A DNA stretch of 64,000 bases, taken from positions 124,001 through 188,000 of the forward strand of contig NZ_JAFLJM010000002.1 in the NCBI RefSeq assembly GCF_017745675.1. Direction: 5' to 3'. The position numbers and the translations under genes are program-made. Below, in pieces: positions 9,122-18,273 of the stretch (positions are counted from its first letter, which is position 1; every line of letters starts with the position of its first letter). Below the pieces are notes generated by a model that saw only the letters and a list, made by a program, of their open reading frames with translations, made no database searches and was not told where the DNA came from. This stretch comes from Alkalihalobacillus sp. BA299. Lineage in GTDB: Bacteria > Bacillota > Bacilli > Bacillales > Bacillaceae_F.

Positions 9122-10020
9122 ATGAACGTTAGTGAAATGCTTGAAGATAAGATTGACCAGCAGCAAGATTGGGAGAAAGTTGAGGTTCGAAATTATCAAA
9201 GTGCCCTAAAATTAGGTGTTGAGGCCATTCAAACTGGCTATCCTTTAACAGAGCATTTAATTCGAGAAATGCATAAAGTATTAATGCAGGATGCACGCGG
9301 TTCTACTAGTTCTTCTGGTGAATACAGGAAAATTCAAAATTTCATTGGACCAACAAAGCATATTAAGGATGCTTCCTATATTCCGCCCGAGCCTCAGCTT
9401 ATAGGAGAATATATGAAAAACCTTGAACGTTATATGAATGGTCACCCTTATCAAACTATAGAAGAAGAACCGTTACACCCTCTAATCAAAGCAGCTATCA
9501 TTCATGGCAGTTTGAATCAATCCACCCATTCTTAGATGGAAATGGACGTTTAGGCAGAATATTAATTGTCTTATACTTACTTCAGTCCAATTTGATTAAT
9601 TCACCATTCTTTTTCTTAAGTGAGGAATTGGAAAGGGAGAAGTTTAGATATTATGCTATGTTAAATGGCGTTCAAGCAATTGGACGGAAAGAGCCAGATT
9701 GGAAAAGTTGGATTTTATTTTTTCTTAACGCTACTATCCGTATGGCTACACATCAGTACGAAAAATTAGACCGTGCTGAAAAGTTATATCATGAAGGACT
9801 CTCAAAACTTCAACAGCCCGCCACAAAGAAAGTTTGGGGAGCTCTGTTTTCTAGCCCGATAGCTACAGTAAAACAAATCCAGGAAGCGACCGATTTAGCT
9901 CCTCCAACCATTCGAAAAAGCTTAGTTCAACTAGTTGAACTAAATATGATCTTTGGAGACGATAGAAAAAGAAATCGCCGCTATTATCAATATGATCTTA
10001 TTCGGATAATGTCTGAATAA
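9122..10020 (+). pseudogene. Fic family protein, 5'-truncated and frameshifted
   Basis: Two overlapping pieces of one Fic gene. Piece one (to 9535) encodes the Fic N-terminal region: LEDKIDQQQDWEKVEVRNY, LIREMHKVLM, GEYRKIQNFIGP and YIPP. At about 9506 one base is missing: the text IIHG should continue QFESIHPFLDGNGRLGR, and that whole catalytic motif is present in the next frame, followed by the rest of the protein to 10020 with a winged-helix-like C-terminus. Fic proteins transfer AMP to target proteins with HPFxDGNGRxGR. The 5' end is replaced by a repeat element, so the usual N-terminal part is gone. Two independent lesions argue for a pseudogene. Confidence 0.85.
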
Positions 10021-10101
10021 AATAATAAAATCCGAGTAAAATACACCTTTTCTGGATACGCTAACCATCAGAGTTAATTAATTTATTCTGGAGGTCACAA
10101 C

Positions 10102-10224
10102 ATGAAAAAAGAACTTGAACAAGCGGTCGAACACGCAAACGAAACCAATCCTTCTTCACGCTCTGGAGGCAAACCAAGCACTTCTAAGAAAAAGAAAATG
10201 AAAAAATCGAACAAGCATGATTAA
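10102..10224 (+). CDS. small Lys/Ser-rich protein, 40 aa
   Basis: A frame of 40 codons with TCTGGAGGT eight bases before the ATG. The product starts MKKELEQAVEHANETN and ends in a basic tail (SKKKKMKKSNKHD). It is small, charged and without hydrophobic segments. I do not recognise a family. The ribosome binding site and composition suggest it is real. Confidence 0.5.
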   Translation: MKKELEQAVEHANETNPSSRSGGKPSTSKKKKMKKSNKHD

Positions 10225-10327
10225 AAAGCATTAACGGTACAACCATTCATCCCTAAACCGGATTAAGTATGTAAGTCTTACTTTTGAACGGTGTACAATG
10301 CTTGAATTTAGTAAGCAAATAATTTGC

Positions 10328-10371
10328 TACCATCGTTAAAATTCGGTATATTCAGAATATTAACGATGGTA
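10328..10371. other. inverted repeat between convergent genes
   Basis: TACCATCGTTA and TAACGATGGTA form an 11-bp perfect stem with a 22-nt AT-rich spacer. No T-run follows on either strand, so it is not a standard terminator. It lies between the 40-aa gene and the converging SleB-like gene. Confidence 0.5.
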
Positions 10372-10462
10372 AAGTTCTCCGACAAAATAGTGAGAAAATC
10401 CTGATGACAACTTAATTTTCCACAAGCGACTAATTGCTGAAGAACTATCTAATGACATGAAA

Positions 10463-11092
10463 TCAATCAGCAAAAAGATGCCTCCCAATGCTAAACTTCG
10501 GTGTCGTGTACGTAAAGATCCACTCAGACGTAGCAATTTGAGGGTTGTAATAATAAGTAGCTCCATGGCTAGGATCCCAACCTTTCCAAGCATCCTTGAC
10601 AGCGCGATACGCTATATACGTTGGAGTTAAATTGTATTGACCATCCTGTACAGCCGTAAATGCATTTCTCTGATTAATAACGCCTTCAACTGTTGAAGGA
10701 AATTCTGAAGAATATAAGCGATTTTTGATAACAGCAGCAACTGCTACTTGGCCTTCATAAGATTCTCCACGTGCTTCTCCGTGTACGACCTTTGCCATTT
10801 TCTCGATTTCAATCAGTCGATGCAACGTTTTGGGACCTGCAACACCATCAACTGAAAGACGAAAATCTTGTTGAAGTCGTCGAACGGCATCTTCTGTTAA
10901 CGTTCCATAGTATCCTGTTGGAGCAACTTCTAGATAATCTAATTCGACCAGCTTTTTTTGTAATGCAACGACTTGTTGTCCCCGATCTCCATTTTGGAGC
11001 GTATACTCATTTGCATGTAATTCTTTAGGGAACATCCACATTACCAATGAACACACACAAACAGAGATAAAAAGTATTACTTTTTTCGACAT
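10463..11092 (-). CDS. SleB/YkvT-like cell wall hydrolase
   Basis: Secreted 209-residue protein: signal peptide (about 1-27, ending ...HANEY), a peptidoglycan-binding domain PGRP/PG_binding_1 (GDRGQQVVALQKKLVELDYL ... YGTLTEDAVRRLQ ... DGVAGPKT), then a Hydrolase_2 (SleB/CwlJ) domain with VVHGEARGESYEGQVAVAAV, NRLYSSEFP and the terminal FSIGRHLFAD. The N-terminal Glu in HGEARGE is the likely catalytic acid of this family. Its length fits YkvT (about 208) better than SleB (about 300). It probably degrades spore cortex or cell wall. The ATG at 11092 has AAGGAGG seven bases upstream. Confidence 0.88.
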   Translation of the reverse strand: MSKKVILFISVCVCSLVMWMFPKELHANEYTLQNGDRGQQVVALQKKLVELDYLEVAPTGYYGTLTEDAVRRLQQDFRLSVDGVAGPKTLHRLIEIEKMAKVVHGEARGESYEGQVAVAAVIKNRLYSSEFPSTVEGVINQRNAFTAVQDGQYNLTPTYIAYRAVKDAWKGWDPSHGATYYYNPQIATSEWIFTYTTPKFSIGRHLFAD

Positions 11093-11412
11093 GTTAAAAC
11101 CTCCTTTTTTTACATTAAAACACGAATAAAGCCAAATCAAAACAATATTTTCTTTTTTAAGAATATCTTCCTGTATAATATAGATAAATAGAACCGGAGA
11201 AAAGTCACAAGCTTACTAGTTTCACTAGACATATTTCATAGAATAACCATATGTTTTACAAGAATTACCTATTGCCCTATAGAATGCACCCATGCTGGGC
11301 GTACAACGAAAAGCAACTGAAGGAAATACCTATCAGTTGCTTTTACACTCGTATTTATATAAATTATCTGAAACTATCCGTTAAGTTTCTATAACAGACT
11401 CTGACTCGCCAT

Positions 11413-12654
11413 TTATACTTTTAGGGATGTTGTAAGCTTAGGCACTGATACATTTCTTCCGGTGCTTTTATGAAGTAAATCGGCAAGTGGCTGGCTTGAC
11501 GCTAGATTACTATGTGTTAGCCAAATTTTATTAGGCCGTATTGCTTCGATCACATGCTCAATTTCGTAAACAGCGGGGTGAACTTTATAGCGAGTAGTAC
11601 TGATCATGATAGATGGTTTCCGACTCTCGTTTACTTTGTCAACGAGCTTAATGTTTTTCGGACCGGTATAAATGATTTGTATTGGCTCCTCCCTCTCAAG
11701 CCACCAGTCATCCGCTAATAATTTACTTTCACTAAAGAACGCTATGAATAGCCTGCATTTATCTTGCGCTAACGCTCTCCCCTCTAACCATTCAATTACC
11801 TGTTTATATCGCAAATAAATTTCTTTTTTTAGCCAACTCTTGGCCAGGAGATACTCTTTCGCTGCATGGAGGATCGGTTGATCGACTATAACCGAAATCT
11901 GATCCCGCTTCATCACCTTTTCTAAAATGAGAAACATATCTTGTGCACGACCAAAGGGCGGTAATGGAAGTATGACAGAAGTGTCTTGGTCTATGGATTG
12001 ATTGACGGCATGAATTAGCTTCTGACTATATTCATTTTGGTGAACGTTCTCAACACCATACGCCCCATCCATCACTGCAACATCAACTCCACCAACGACT
12101 TTCGGTTGATCGTACTCAAGTAAATACGACTCTAATGAAAAATCACCTGAAAAGAAAATCTTTTCTCCCTTGAATTGAAAGAAGTACCAGATTGCACCAA
12201 CAACATGCCCGCTTTTTCCAAACTGATATGTCAGCCCGGGAATTTCGGTTTCGATCCAACGAAGTGCCAACCTCTCATCAATCACCTTAAAAGCTAAATT
12301 CCGTTCATCTTCTATTGTATACGGACAAGTCCCGTTGTGCTTTAATTGTGTCTTTCTCCATACACCTAAATAGTATTTCGTCTGAGTAATTGTTGACGGA
12401 GTAGCATATACGTTTCCTTTAAACCCGAGATGTGATAAATACGGTAATGCGGCTGAATGGTCCTTATGAGCATGAGTGAGAAAAACTGCAGAAATGTCAC
12501 TAGCCAAATCACTCGTCAATAATGGATATTGCTCCGCTCTAGTCGCTCCATTCTTCATGACACCACAATCAATTAAGATTTTCTTATTTTCCAATTCTAA
12601 TAAAAAACAGGAGCGGCCATATTCCCCCGCTCCTCCTAAAAACGTAAGTTTCAT
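11413..12654 (-). CDS. metallo-beta-lactamase-fold hydrolase (RNase J/CPSF-like)
   Basis: A cytoplasmic MBL-fold protein of 413 residues. The metal site is seen as FLGGAGEYGRSC at the start, THAHKDHS at about residue 60, GHVVGA and FSGDFS; the last His is probably in the C-terminal WLTHSN. Size and the spacer between the halves suggest a beta-CASP-like insert, so a nuclease or phosphodiesterase activity is possible. It is the last gene behind an ATPase-binding protein-permease set with a 53-bp gap. That suggests it processes the imported compound, which is inference. I take the second ATG as start because the first abuts AAAGG. Confidence 0.7.
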   Translation of the reverse strand: MKLTFLGGAGEYGRSCFLLELENKKILIDCGVMKNGATRAEQYPLLTSDLASDISAVFLTHAHKDHSAALPYLSHLGFKGNVYATPSTITQTKYYLGVWRKTQLKHNGTCPYTIEDERNLAFKVIDERLALRWIETEIPGLTYQFGKSGHVVGAIWYFFQFKGEKIFFSGDFSLESYLLEYDQPKVVGGVDVAVMDGAYGVENVHQNEYSQKLIHAVNQSIDQDTSVILPLPPFGRAQDMFLILEKVMKRDQISVIVDQPILHAAKEYLLAKSWLKKEIYLRYKQVIEWLEGRALAQDKCRLFIAFFSESKLLADDWWLEREEPIQIIYTGPKNIKLVDKVNESRKPSIMISTTRYKVHPAVYEIEHVIEAIRPNKIWLTHSNLASSQPLADLLHKSTGRNVSVPKLTTSLKV

Positions 12655-12707
12655 GCTGTGCTTCATCCTTTACAACGTAGCTAGGGTAAACCTTCAGGCT
12701 CAAGTAA

Positions 12708-14366
12708 TTAATATCGATACATTTGAGATTTATATTTGATTTGTTCGAGCACGACAAGAAAAGTCGTCGTAATTCCAACTGAAATTAATGCCATTGCCAT
12801 TCCAAGAGCCGATGAACCTTGCTCGAATTGTGAGTAAATAAATGTAGCGGTCGTATGCATATTCGGTGGACGGAGGATTAAAGAGCCCACTAACTCCCGC
12901 ATTGAGATTGTAAAAGTCATCATCCAACCCGCTAATATCCCAGGGATAAGCAACGGTAATAAAATCGTCCTCAGCTGATAGAACTTGTTCGCTCCACTGA
13001 CCATCGCAGCCTGGAACAACGAATCACCTAATTGACCATAAATTGCTTTGATATTTTGCACTGTAAAAGGCAAATACAGAACAACATACGTCAGAACGAG
13101 CATCATCCATGTATTGTAAACGGATAAAGGCATCCAAACGGCATTCCAGAACAGGATTAAACCAACCACAATCACAATACCCGGAACCGTGTTTGGTGCC
13201 AGACTAAGGAAATCGACAGCATTTACAACTTTTCCACGCCTTTTTGTTACCGTAATCGCAATCCAAATTCCAATCGTAACACTAATCGTTGCGGCAAGTG
13301 CAGCAAGCCAAATACTATTGGTTAAGGCAGATAAGCCATCACTATCCTTAAATAACGTTTCAATATGGCTAAGCGTTAAATTGGAAAATGATAGTCCGTC
13401 TCCTTGAACCTTCAAAAAGGCAGTGGATACGACTGAAAAATACGGAACACCAATTGACAGGATAAGGACCATCATTAAATAACCCCAGGCAAGCACTCGA
13501 TATTTGCCAAGCTTCAATCGCACGACCGTTTGCCCTTTTCCAGAAACCACTCGATCATGACGTCTTTGAACCATCCACTGTTGGATATACCAAACGGTCA
13601 TACTTATACCTAGCAGCATCGTGGAAAGGATCGCCGCTGTACCATAATCTATCGGCCAAGTAGACGAATACCGATGAATTTCAGACGTTAACACATAAAA
13701 GCCGATTTGATTTCCTAGTGTCACCGGTGTTCCAAATTCACCAATCGTTTTAACAAATACAAGTAATGCTCCCATGCTATACCCTGATAAAAACAGAGGA
13801 ATGATTACTTTTCTTAATCGATAGCTAAAGGAACCACCATGAACGATCGCTGCTTCTTCTACGCGTCCACCAATGTTTGCTAACGTATTTCTCATAATCA
13901 AATAAACAAACGGAAAGAGGTGCAAGCTCATGACAAGTACCATTCCAAAATAAGAGAAAAACAAAGGTGTAATACTACTTAAAAACGGAAACATTTGCTC
14001 CACATAACCATTCGGCTGCATCGACAAAATCCAGCCCATCGCCCCAATATACGGCGGCGTCATAAATGGAATAATTAAAACGACATCAATCCATCTGTGC
14101 CTCTGTATATCGGTTCTAGCCATGGTATAAGCAAGAGGTGCTGCAATTAAGGTCGAGCCTACAATAACACCAAATCCTAGCAATAATGAATTCCACAAGA
14201 TTTTCTGGTGCTTTGAGTCTAATAAAATTAAAAATGAATCAATCCCTGTAAAACTTCCCTCTGGTAACACACTTTTAATTAATAACAGAACTAAAGGAAT
14301 AAGGACTAATATGGCTAAAGAAATAAAAGCTAAATATTTATTGATTTTGTTCGTAATATTTTTCAT
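12708..14366 (-). CDS. ABC transporter permease, ferric-iron (FbpB) type, duplicated
   Basis: A 552-residue inner-membrane protein with two fused BPD_transp_1 halves and about 12 membrane segments. Each half has a coupling-helix region: EAAIVHGGSFSYRLRKVIIP near residue 185 and QAAMVSGANKFYQLRTILLP near 465. This is the fused layout of FbpB/SfuB iron permeases and of relatives that move thiamine, 2-aminoethylphosphonate or polyamines. It follows the binding-protein gene by 13 bp in the same operon. The substrate cannot be read from sequence alone. Confidence 0.85.
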   Translation of the reverse strand: MKNITNKINKYLAFISLAILVLIPLVLLLIKSVLPEGSFTGIDSFLILLDSKHQKILWNSLLLGFGVIVGSTLIAAPLAYTMARTDIQRHRWIDVVLIIPFMTPPYIGAMGWILSMQPNGYVEQMFPFLSSITPLFFSYFGMVLVMSLHLFPFVYLIMRNTLANIGGRVEEAAIVHGGSFSYRLRKVIIPLFLSGYSMGALLVFVKTIGEFGTPVTLGNQIGFYVLTSEIHRYSSTWPIDYGTAAILSTMLLGISMTVWYIQQWMVQRRHDRVVSGKGQTVVRLKLGKYRVLAWGYLMMVLILSIGVPYFSVVSTAFLKVQGDGLSFSNLTLSHIETLFKDSDGLSALTNSIWLAALAATISVTIGIWIAITVTKRRGKVVNAVDFLSLAPNTVPGIVIVVGLILFWNAVWMPLSVYNTWMMLVLTYVVLYLPFTVQNIKAIYGQLGDSLFQAAMVSGANKFYQLRTILLPLLIPGILAGWMMTFTISMRELVGSLILRPPNMHTTATFIYSQFEQGSSALGMAMALISVGITTTFLVVLEQIKYKSQMYRY

Positions 14367-14379
14367 GATGTATTAATGA

Positions 14380-15417
14380 TTAACGTACTAATTCAGTAAA
14401 TTCTTCTAAAATAGTCTGCCCATTCTCTTCTAAGAAACTCCAATCGAAATCCAGTAAAGCAATCTCTTCAACAGTTGCTCGGTCCGGATGAGGTGCAACA
14501 TTTTTACGTCCCGGAAGTAAATATGCATTAGCGACAAGCGCTTGTCCTTTATCTGATAGAATGAAATCAATATACTTCTGTGCTGAAGAAACATTTTGAG
14601 CTGATTTTAAAATAAATGCTGGGCGCGGTGTTATCATCGTTCCGCTCGTTGGATAAACAATATCAACCGGTTCTCCCTTTGCTTTGTTGTTATATACCAT
14701 ATAATCGACACCAGCCATAACCACTTGATTGGCTCCATTAATAACAGTTGTTAATGCTGGATTATTCGCTCCTCCAAGTCGTATTCCGTTATCTTTAAGC
14801 TGCGTAAACATTTCCCAGGCAGCGTCACCTTCTTGATCAACATAAGCAGCAAGAAAATCGCGAGCTGTCCCCGATTGAGAAGGGTCTGGAATGGCAATTT
14901 GACTTTTATACGATTCGTCTAATAAATCCGACCAATCCGTTGGTGGGGTTTCTACTAAATTCGTATTATAGCTTAAACCTAATGCAGATGCAGCAAAACC
15001 ATAGAAATGAAAGTCTTCATCATACCACCCGTTACGCATTTGCGCTGCATATGGAGATTCGTATGGTAAAATTAGTCCACGCTCCATATAATCAATCGCT
15101 GGAGGAAGCGAAGCCAGTATAACGACATCAGCCATTGGGTTATTCTGTTCAGCTTCTAATCTTCCTAATACTTGACCCGTCGTCGATTGAAACATATCAA
15201 CCTCAATACCTGTTTCCTCTTCAAATGCCGCAGCTAACTTTTCAGCTAATCCACCTGGACCAGACGTATATAAAACAAGTTTTCCTGTTTCATCGTTGCT
15301 AGAGTCTTGGCCTCCGACTTGTTCATTGGAAGTTTCATTGGCAGCTTCATTATTTTGACCACATGCCGTAAGTAACATCATAACAATCATTAATAAAAGT
15401 ACACTAAGCCGTTTCAT
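14380..15417 (-). CDS. ABC transporter substrate-binding lipoprotein, FbpA-like
   Basis: A 345-residue lipoprotein: signal peptide with lipobox LLTAC (Cys about 19), an acidic linker, then a periplasmic-binding-protein type II fold of the iron/spermidine class. Typical blocks are KLVLYTSGPGGLAEKL, FEEETGIEVDMFQSTTG, LEAEQNNPMADVVI and GTARDFLAAYV. It binds the solute outside the membrane and passes it to the permease. Ferric iron is the default guess; the GPGGLAEKL beginning and the neighbouring MBL hydrolase leave room for an organic or phosphonate ligand. It overlaps the end of the ATPase gene by 14 bp. Confidence 0.82.
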   Translation of the reverse strand: MKRLSVLLLMIVMMLLTACGQNNEAANETSNEQVGGQDSSNDETGKLVLYTSGPGGLAEKLAAAFEEETGIEVDMFQSTTGQVLGRLEAEQNNPMADVVILASLPPAIDYMERGLILPYESPYAAQMRNGWYDEDFHFYGFAASALGLSYNTNLVETPPTDWSDLLDESYKSQIAIPDPSQSGTARDFLAAYVDQEGDAAWEMFTQLKDNGIRLGGANNPALTTVINGANQVVMAGVDYMVYNNKAKGEPVDIVYPTSGTMITPRPAFILKSAQNVSSAQKYIDFILSDKGQALVANAYLLPGRKNVAPHPDRATVEEIALLDFDWSFLEENGQTILEEFTELVR

Positions 15418-16504
15418 AAATATTCTTTCCTCCCGATTTTTCGATTAAATGGATTCGATCTGTGTCCAGATGACAATACACTTCTTCACCAACGCTGTAA
15501 CGCTTAGATACATACGCTAATAACGTTTGCTTGCTTTTCTTAATCCTTAGTAAAACTTCGTATCTTTCTCCAAAAAAGCTTGAGCTTTCTACTACCGCAG
15601 AAATACTATCTTGCTGAGCAACATCCGTCAATTTCACTTGCTCCGGGCGAATGATCATCTTCACATCCTCTTTTGAAGCAAAAGCTTCAAGCTCTTTATG
15701 AACAAAAGGGATCGATACATGTTCGTTCAATGCGAGAAGATTTTTTCCTTGTACTATTACAGGTTGACCATTGAGAATAACTCCTCGTCCAACGAAGGAA
15801 GCGACCGTTTCATTTAGTGGCTGATGGTAAACCTTCTCTGGAGTGTCTACTTGTATCACTTTTCCTTTTTTCATTACCACAATTCGGTCTGACATCGCCA
15901 TCGCTTCATGTTGATCATGTGTAACATAAACTGCTGTTACGCCTAATTTACTAACGAGTGTTTGTAATAGAAGCCGCATATCATCTCGAAGCGTGGCATC
16001 GAGTGCACTTAATGGCTCGTCCAGTAATATAATCGACGGCATACTTGCGATCGCTCTTGCAAATGCAACACGCTGCTGTTGTCCACCCGAAAGTTGATGC
16101 GGATAGCGATCGGCATATTCCTTTAGCTGTACGTTCTCTAAAGCATCAATAACTTTTTCTTTCAAACCTTTCTTTTGACCCGTTGCCTTCAAGCTATAAG
16201 CGACATTCTCATATACGGTCATATGTGGCCACAGAGCAAAGTCTTGAAAAACCATTCCTATTTTTCTTTTCTGTGGCGATACTTCGATTTTATTTGTATA
16301 AGAAAAAATCACCTTCTCACCAAATTTGATCTCTCCGCCGTCTGGTGTTTCTAAGCCTGCAATCATTCGTAATAGTGTCGTTTTTCCACATCCTGAAGGG
16401 CCTAGTAAACTAATAAATTCACCTTTTCCAATTGAGAGTTCTATCGGGTGAAGTGCTTGTAATGAACCAAACCGTTTCTCAATTCCTAAAATCGTAATTT
16501 CCAC
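15404..16504 (-). CDS. ABC transporter ATP-binding protein, FbpC-like
   Basis: A 366-residue ATPase: Walker A GPSGCGKTT near residue 35, Q-loop VFQDFALWPHM, signature LSGGQQQRVAFARA, Walker B IILLDEPLSALD and the switch His in VTHDQ. A C-terminal TOBE region of about 110 residues follows, as in FbpC/PotA/UgpC ATPases. It is the first gene of an operon with binding protein, permease and MBL hydrolase, and is divergent from a LysR regulator gene. Confidence 0.88.
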   Translation of the reverse strand: MEITILGIEKRFGSLQALHPIELSIGKGEFISLLGPSGCGKTTLLRMIAGLETPDGGEIKFGEKVIFSYTNKIEVSPQKRKIGMVFQDFALWPHMTVYENVAYSLKATGQKKGLKEKVIDALENVQLKEYADRYPHQLSGGQQQRVAFARAIASMPSIILLDEPLSALDATLRDDMRLLLQTLVSKLGVTAVYVTHDQHEAMAMSDRIVVMKKGKVIQVDTPEKVYHQPLNETVASFVGRGVILNGQPVIVQGKNLLALNEHVSIPFVHKELEAFASKEDVKMIIRPEQVKLTDVAQQDSISAVVESSSFFGERYEVLLRIKKSKQTLLAYVSKRYSVGEEVYCHLDTDRIHLIEKSGGKNIYETA

Positions 16505-16562
16505 GGTTTTCCTCCTTCATTAACTTCTTTCACCGTTTACTATACAGGCCAATTATTAAGGA

Positions 16563-16625
16563 AACTTTAATATTAAGTTAACATTCCATCAAAGTTTTGT
16601 ATGTAATATCTATATTGTTATAGAT
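16563..16625. promoter_or_regulatory. divergent control region with two inverted repeats
   Basis: The space between the ATPase and lysR genes holds AACTT-N7-AAGTT (16563-16579, centred on TTAATATTAA) and ATCTATA-N4-TATAGAT (16608-16625). The second ends 25 bp before the lysR start. LysR proteins usually bind such dyads between themselves and their target, so these are candidate operators for activation of the importer and autoregulation. Confidence 0.5.
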
Positions 16626-16650
16626 TTTTTCTATATAGGAGTGTTATTTA

Positions 16651-17532
16651 ATGAACATACATCAGCTTCAAATCTTTCAGAAGCTCGTCCAGGTGAAAAG
16701 CATTACAAAGGTTGCAAATCAACTTGGCCTTAAGCAGCCGACTGTCTCTTTTCACTTAAAAAAACTAGAGGAAGAATTAGGGTTATCGTTATACAGTAAG
16801 CGTGCCGATGACTTTTCGCTAACACCTGCCGGAAAAACGTTATACAATTACGCATCAGAAATTCTTTCACTCGTATCAGAAGTTGATCGAGTTATGAAAG
16901 ATTATCAATCATTTAAACGCGGTGAGTTGCTCATTGGTGCTAGTCATATCCCTGCCAACTACATACTTCCACCAGTGCTTAGCACCTTTACAGAAGCGAA
17001 TCCAAATATTCATTTATCGTTAACGGTGCAATCGACACCGTCAATTATTGAGCTCATCAAGGAAAAAGAAATTGATTTCGGTGTGGTTTCGGAGCAAAAT
17101 CTTTACGATGAAGCGATCGCCATACATCGTATTGTAGGAGATGAACTTACTGTGATTTTTTCAAAGCAGCATGAACTTGCTCAAAAGCCTGATCTAACAA
17201 TCGACGATTTTAAGGATCAAGCCTTTATTTTACATAAACAAGGGTCTACAAGGGAAATGATTAACGGATGGGCAAAACAGGAGAATATAAAACTTCCATT
17301 AAAAATGGAGTTAAGTTCAATTGAAGCGATTTGTACGATGGTAAGAATGAACACAGGAATATCAATTATTTCAAAACGTGCGGCAGAATTTTTTATTGAA
17401 CGAGGAGATCTCCTAGCACAACCTGTGCCTAACATGGAAAATAACCGAAATATATCACTCGTCTACCGTAAAGACCGACCGATTACCCCAATCATGCAAC
17501 AATTTATTAACAGCCTGTTCCAACAGACTTAA
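16651..17532 (+). CDS. LysR family transcriptional regulator
   Basis: A 293-residue regulator. The N-terminal winged helix is standard (LQIFQKLVQVKSITKVANQL, then QPTVSFHLKKLEEELG), followed by a PBP-like effector domain from about 90 with GELLIGASHIPANYILP. It is divergent from the ferric-type importer operon with 146 bp between starts, so it probably controls that operon. The effector is unknown. The ATG follows a weak TAGGAG 11 bases upstream. Confidence 0.88.
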   Translation: MNIHQLQIFQKLVQVKSITKVANQLGLKQPTVSFHLKKLEEELGLSLYSKRADDFSLTPAGKTLYNYASEILSLVSEVDRVMKDYQSFKRGELLIGASHIPANYILPPVLSTFTEANPNIHLSLTVQSTPSIIELIKEKEIDFGVVSEQNLYDEAIAIHRIVGDELTVIFSKQHELAQKPDLTIDDFKDQAFILHKQGSTREMINGWAKQENIKLPLKMELSSIEAICTMVRMNTGISIISKRAAEFFIERGDLLAQPVPNMENNRNISLVYRKDRPITPIMQQFINSLFQQT

Positions 17533-17552
17533 TTCCGGTTGGTGCCTGGCAC

Positions 17553-17930
17553 CTATAAAAAATCACGAACATAGGTGCCATCGCGTCCATTGAGGTACGG
17601 ATTAATATGCCCACCAAACTTATACTTATATCCACGCCATTGTAAGGACGTAGGTGAGATTTCTTTAGATAACTCGGTTAACTCAATTCCTAGAAAACCT
17701 TTTTGATGAGCAATCTTTTCTAGCACAACGACAAGTTGATTTAACTGATATTTAGAAATAGCTTTTTTACATTCAATTACAACGACTAAACGTTTATCGC
17801 GTCCCGGTTTAATCGTCATTTTGCATTCGATAAAGTGTAAATATAGACAAACTAAATCCTCCGTGTAACTGACAAAATTCAATACTTTGTTCAGCTCACT
17901 AAAATCTTCTATATTTATCCGAACAAACAA
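17553..17930 (-). CDS. hypothetical protein under a c-di-GMP riboswitch
   Basis: I do not recognise this product. With the TTG at 17930, which has AGGAGG seven bases upstream, it has 125 residues, starts MFVRINIEDFSELNKVL and ends YLNGRDGTYVRDFL. It looks soluble: alternating hydrophobic strands (LVCLYLHFIECKMTI, RLVVVIECKK) suggest a small alpha/beta fold. The frame stays open further upstream, but that part runs into the aptamer. A c-di-GMP-I aptamer ends about 40 nt before the start, so production should follow c-di-GMP level. Possible roles are in motility, adhesion or c-di-GMP sensing; no function is assigned. Confidence 0.7.
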   Translation of the reverse strand: MFVRINIEDFSELNKVLNFVSYTEDLVCLYLHFIECKMTIKPGRDKRLVVVIECKKAISKYQLNQLVVVLEKIAHQKGFLGIELTELSKEISPTSLQWRGYKYKFGGHINPYLNGRDGTYVRDFL

Positions 17931-17959
17931 AACGAATCCTCCTCTTACTAATCTCCTAA

Positions 17960-18061
17960 CCGCACGGAGGCCCATATTCGGCAACTGGCGAGCATAGTTC
18001 GTTAACTGTAGCCCCTATAGTTTTGCGTCACCACTTTTCAGTGATTTTGCCTTTTCGTACG
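17960..18061 (-). promoter_or_regulatory. cyclic-di-GMP-I (GEMM) riboswitch, second copy
   Basis: The minus strand shows GGCAAAATCAC, GAAA-type loop, GTGGTGACGCAAAACTA, GGGGCTACAG, a variable hairpin and CTCGCCAGTTGCCGAA, in the order of the c-di-GMP-I class. Outer pairing of CGTACG with CGTGCG is possible. No terminator follows. Instead CCTCC (17966-17970) just behind the aptamer is complementary to the GGAGG ribosome site (17938-17942), which suggests control of translation. Confidence 0.85.
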
Positions 18062-18191
18062 ATTTTTTTAGTATCTATTACTACTTTAGTCAAATTTTGT
18101 CGCATTTAATATAGTAATTACTGCTTATTTTTTTACCTATAGATACCATTAATTATATCTTTTTACACTAAAATTATGTGAATTTATACTA

Positions 18192-18273
18192 AGAAAAGCG
18201 TAAGCGATCTGATGTTAACTTATCGTAAGGAGGAGAGCGAAGTCCACTAGACGCTGGGCGCTGTAGTTAGACA
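18192..18273. repeat. partial type B repeat (right half)
   Basis: AGAAAAGCG is joined to TAAGCGATCTGATGTTAAC and continues to the TAGACA end. It matches the type B unit with its left half deleted, and abuts a full type A unit. Confidence 0.8.

Noticed and set aside
17533..17600. GGTGCC/GGCACC hairpin as lysR terminator
   Set aside because: The arms are adjacent without a loop and no T-run follows, so termination is not supported.
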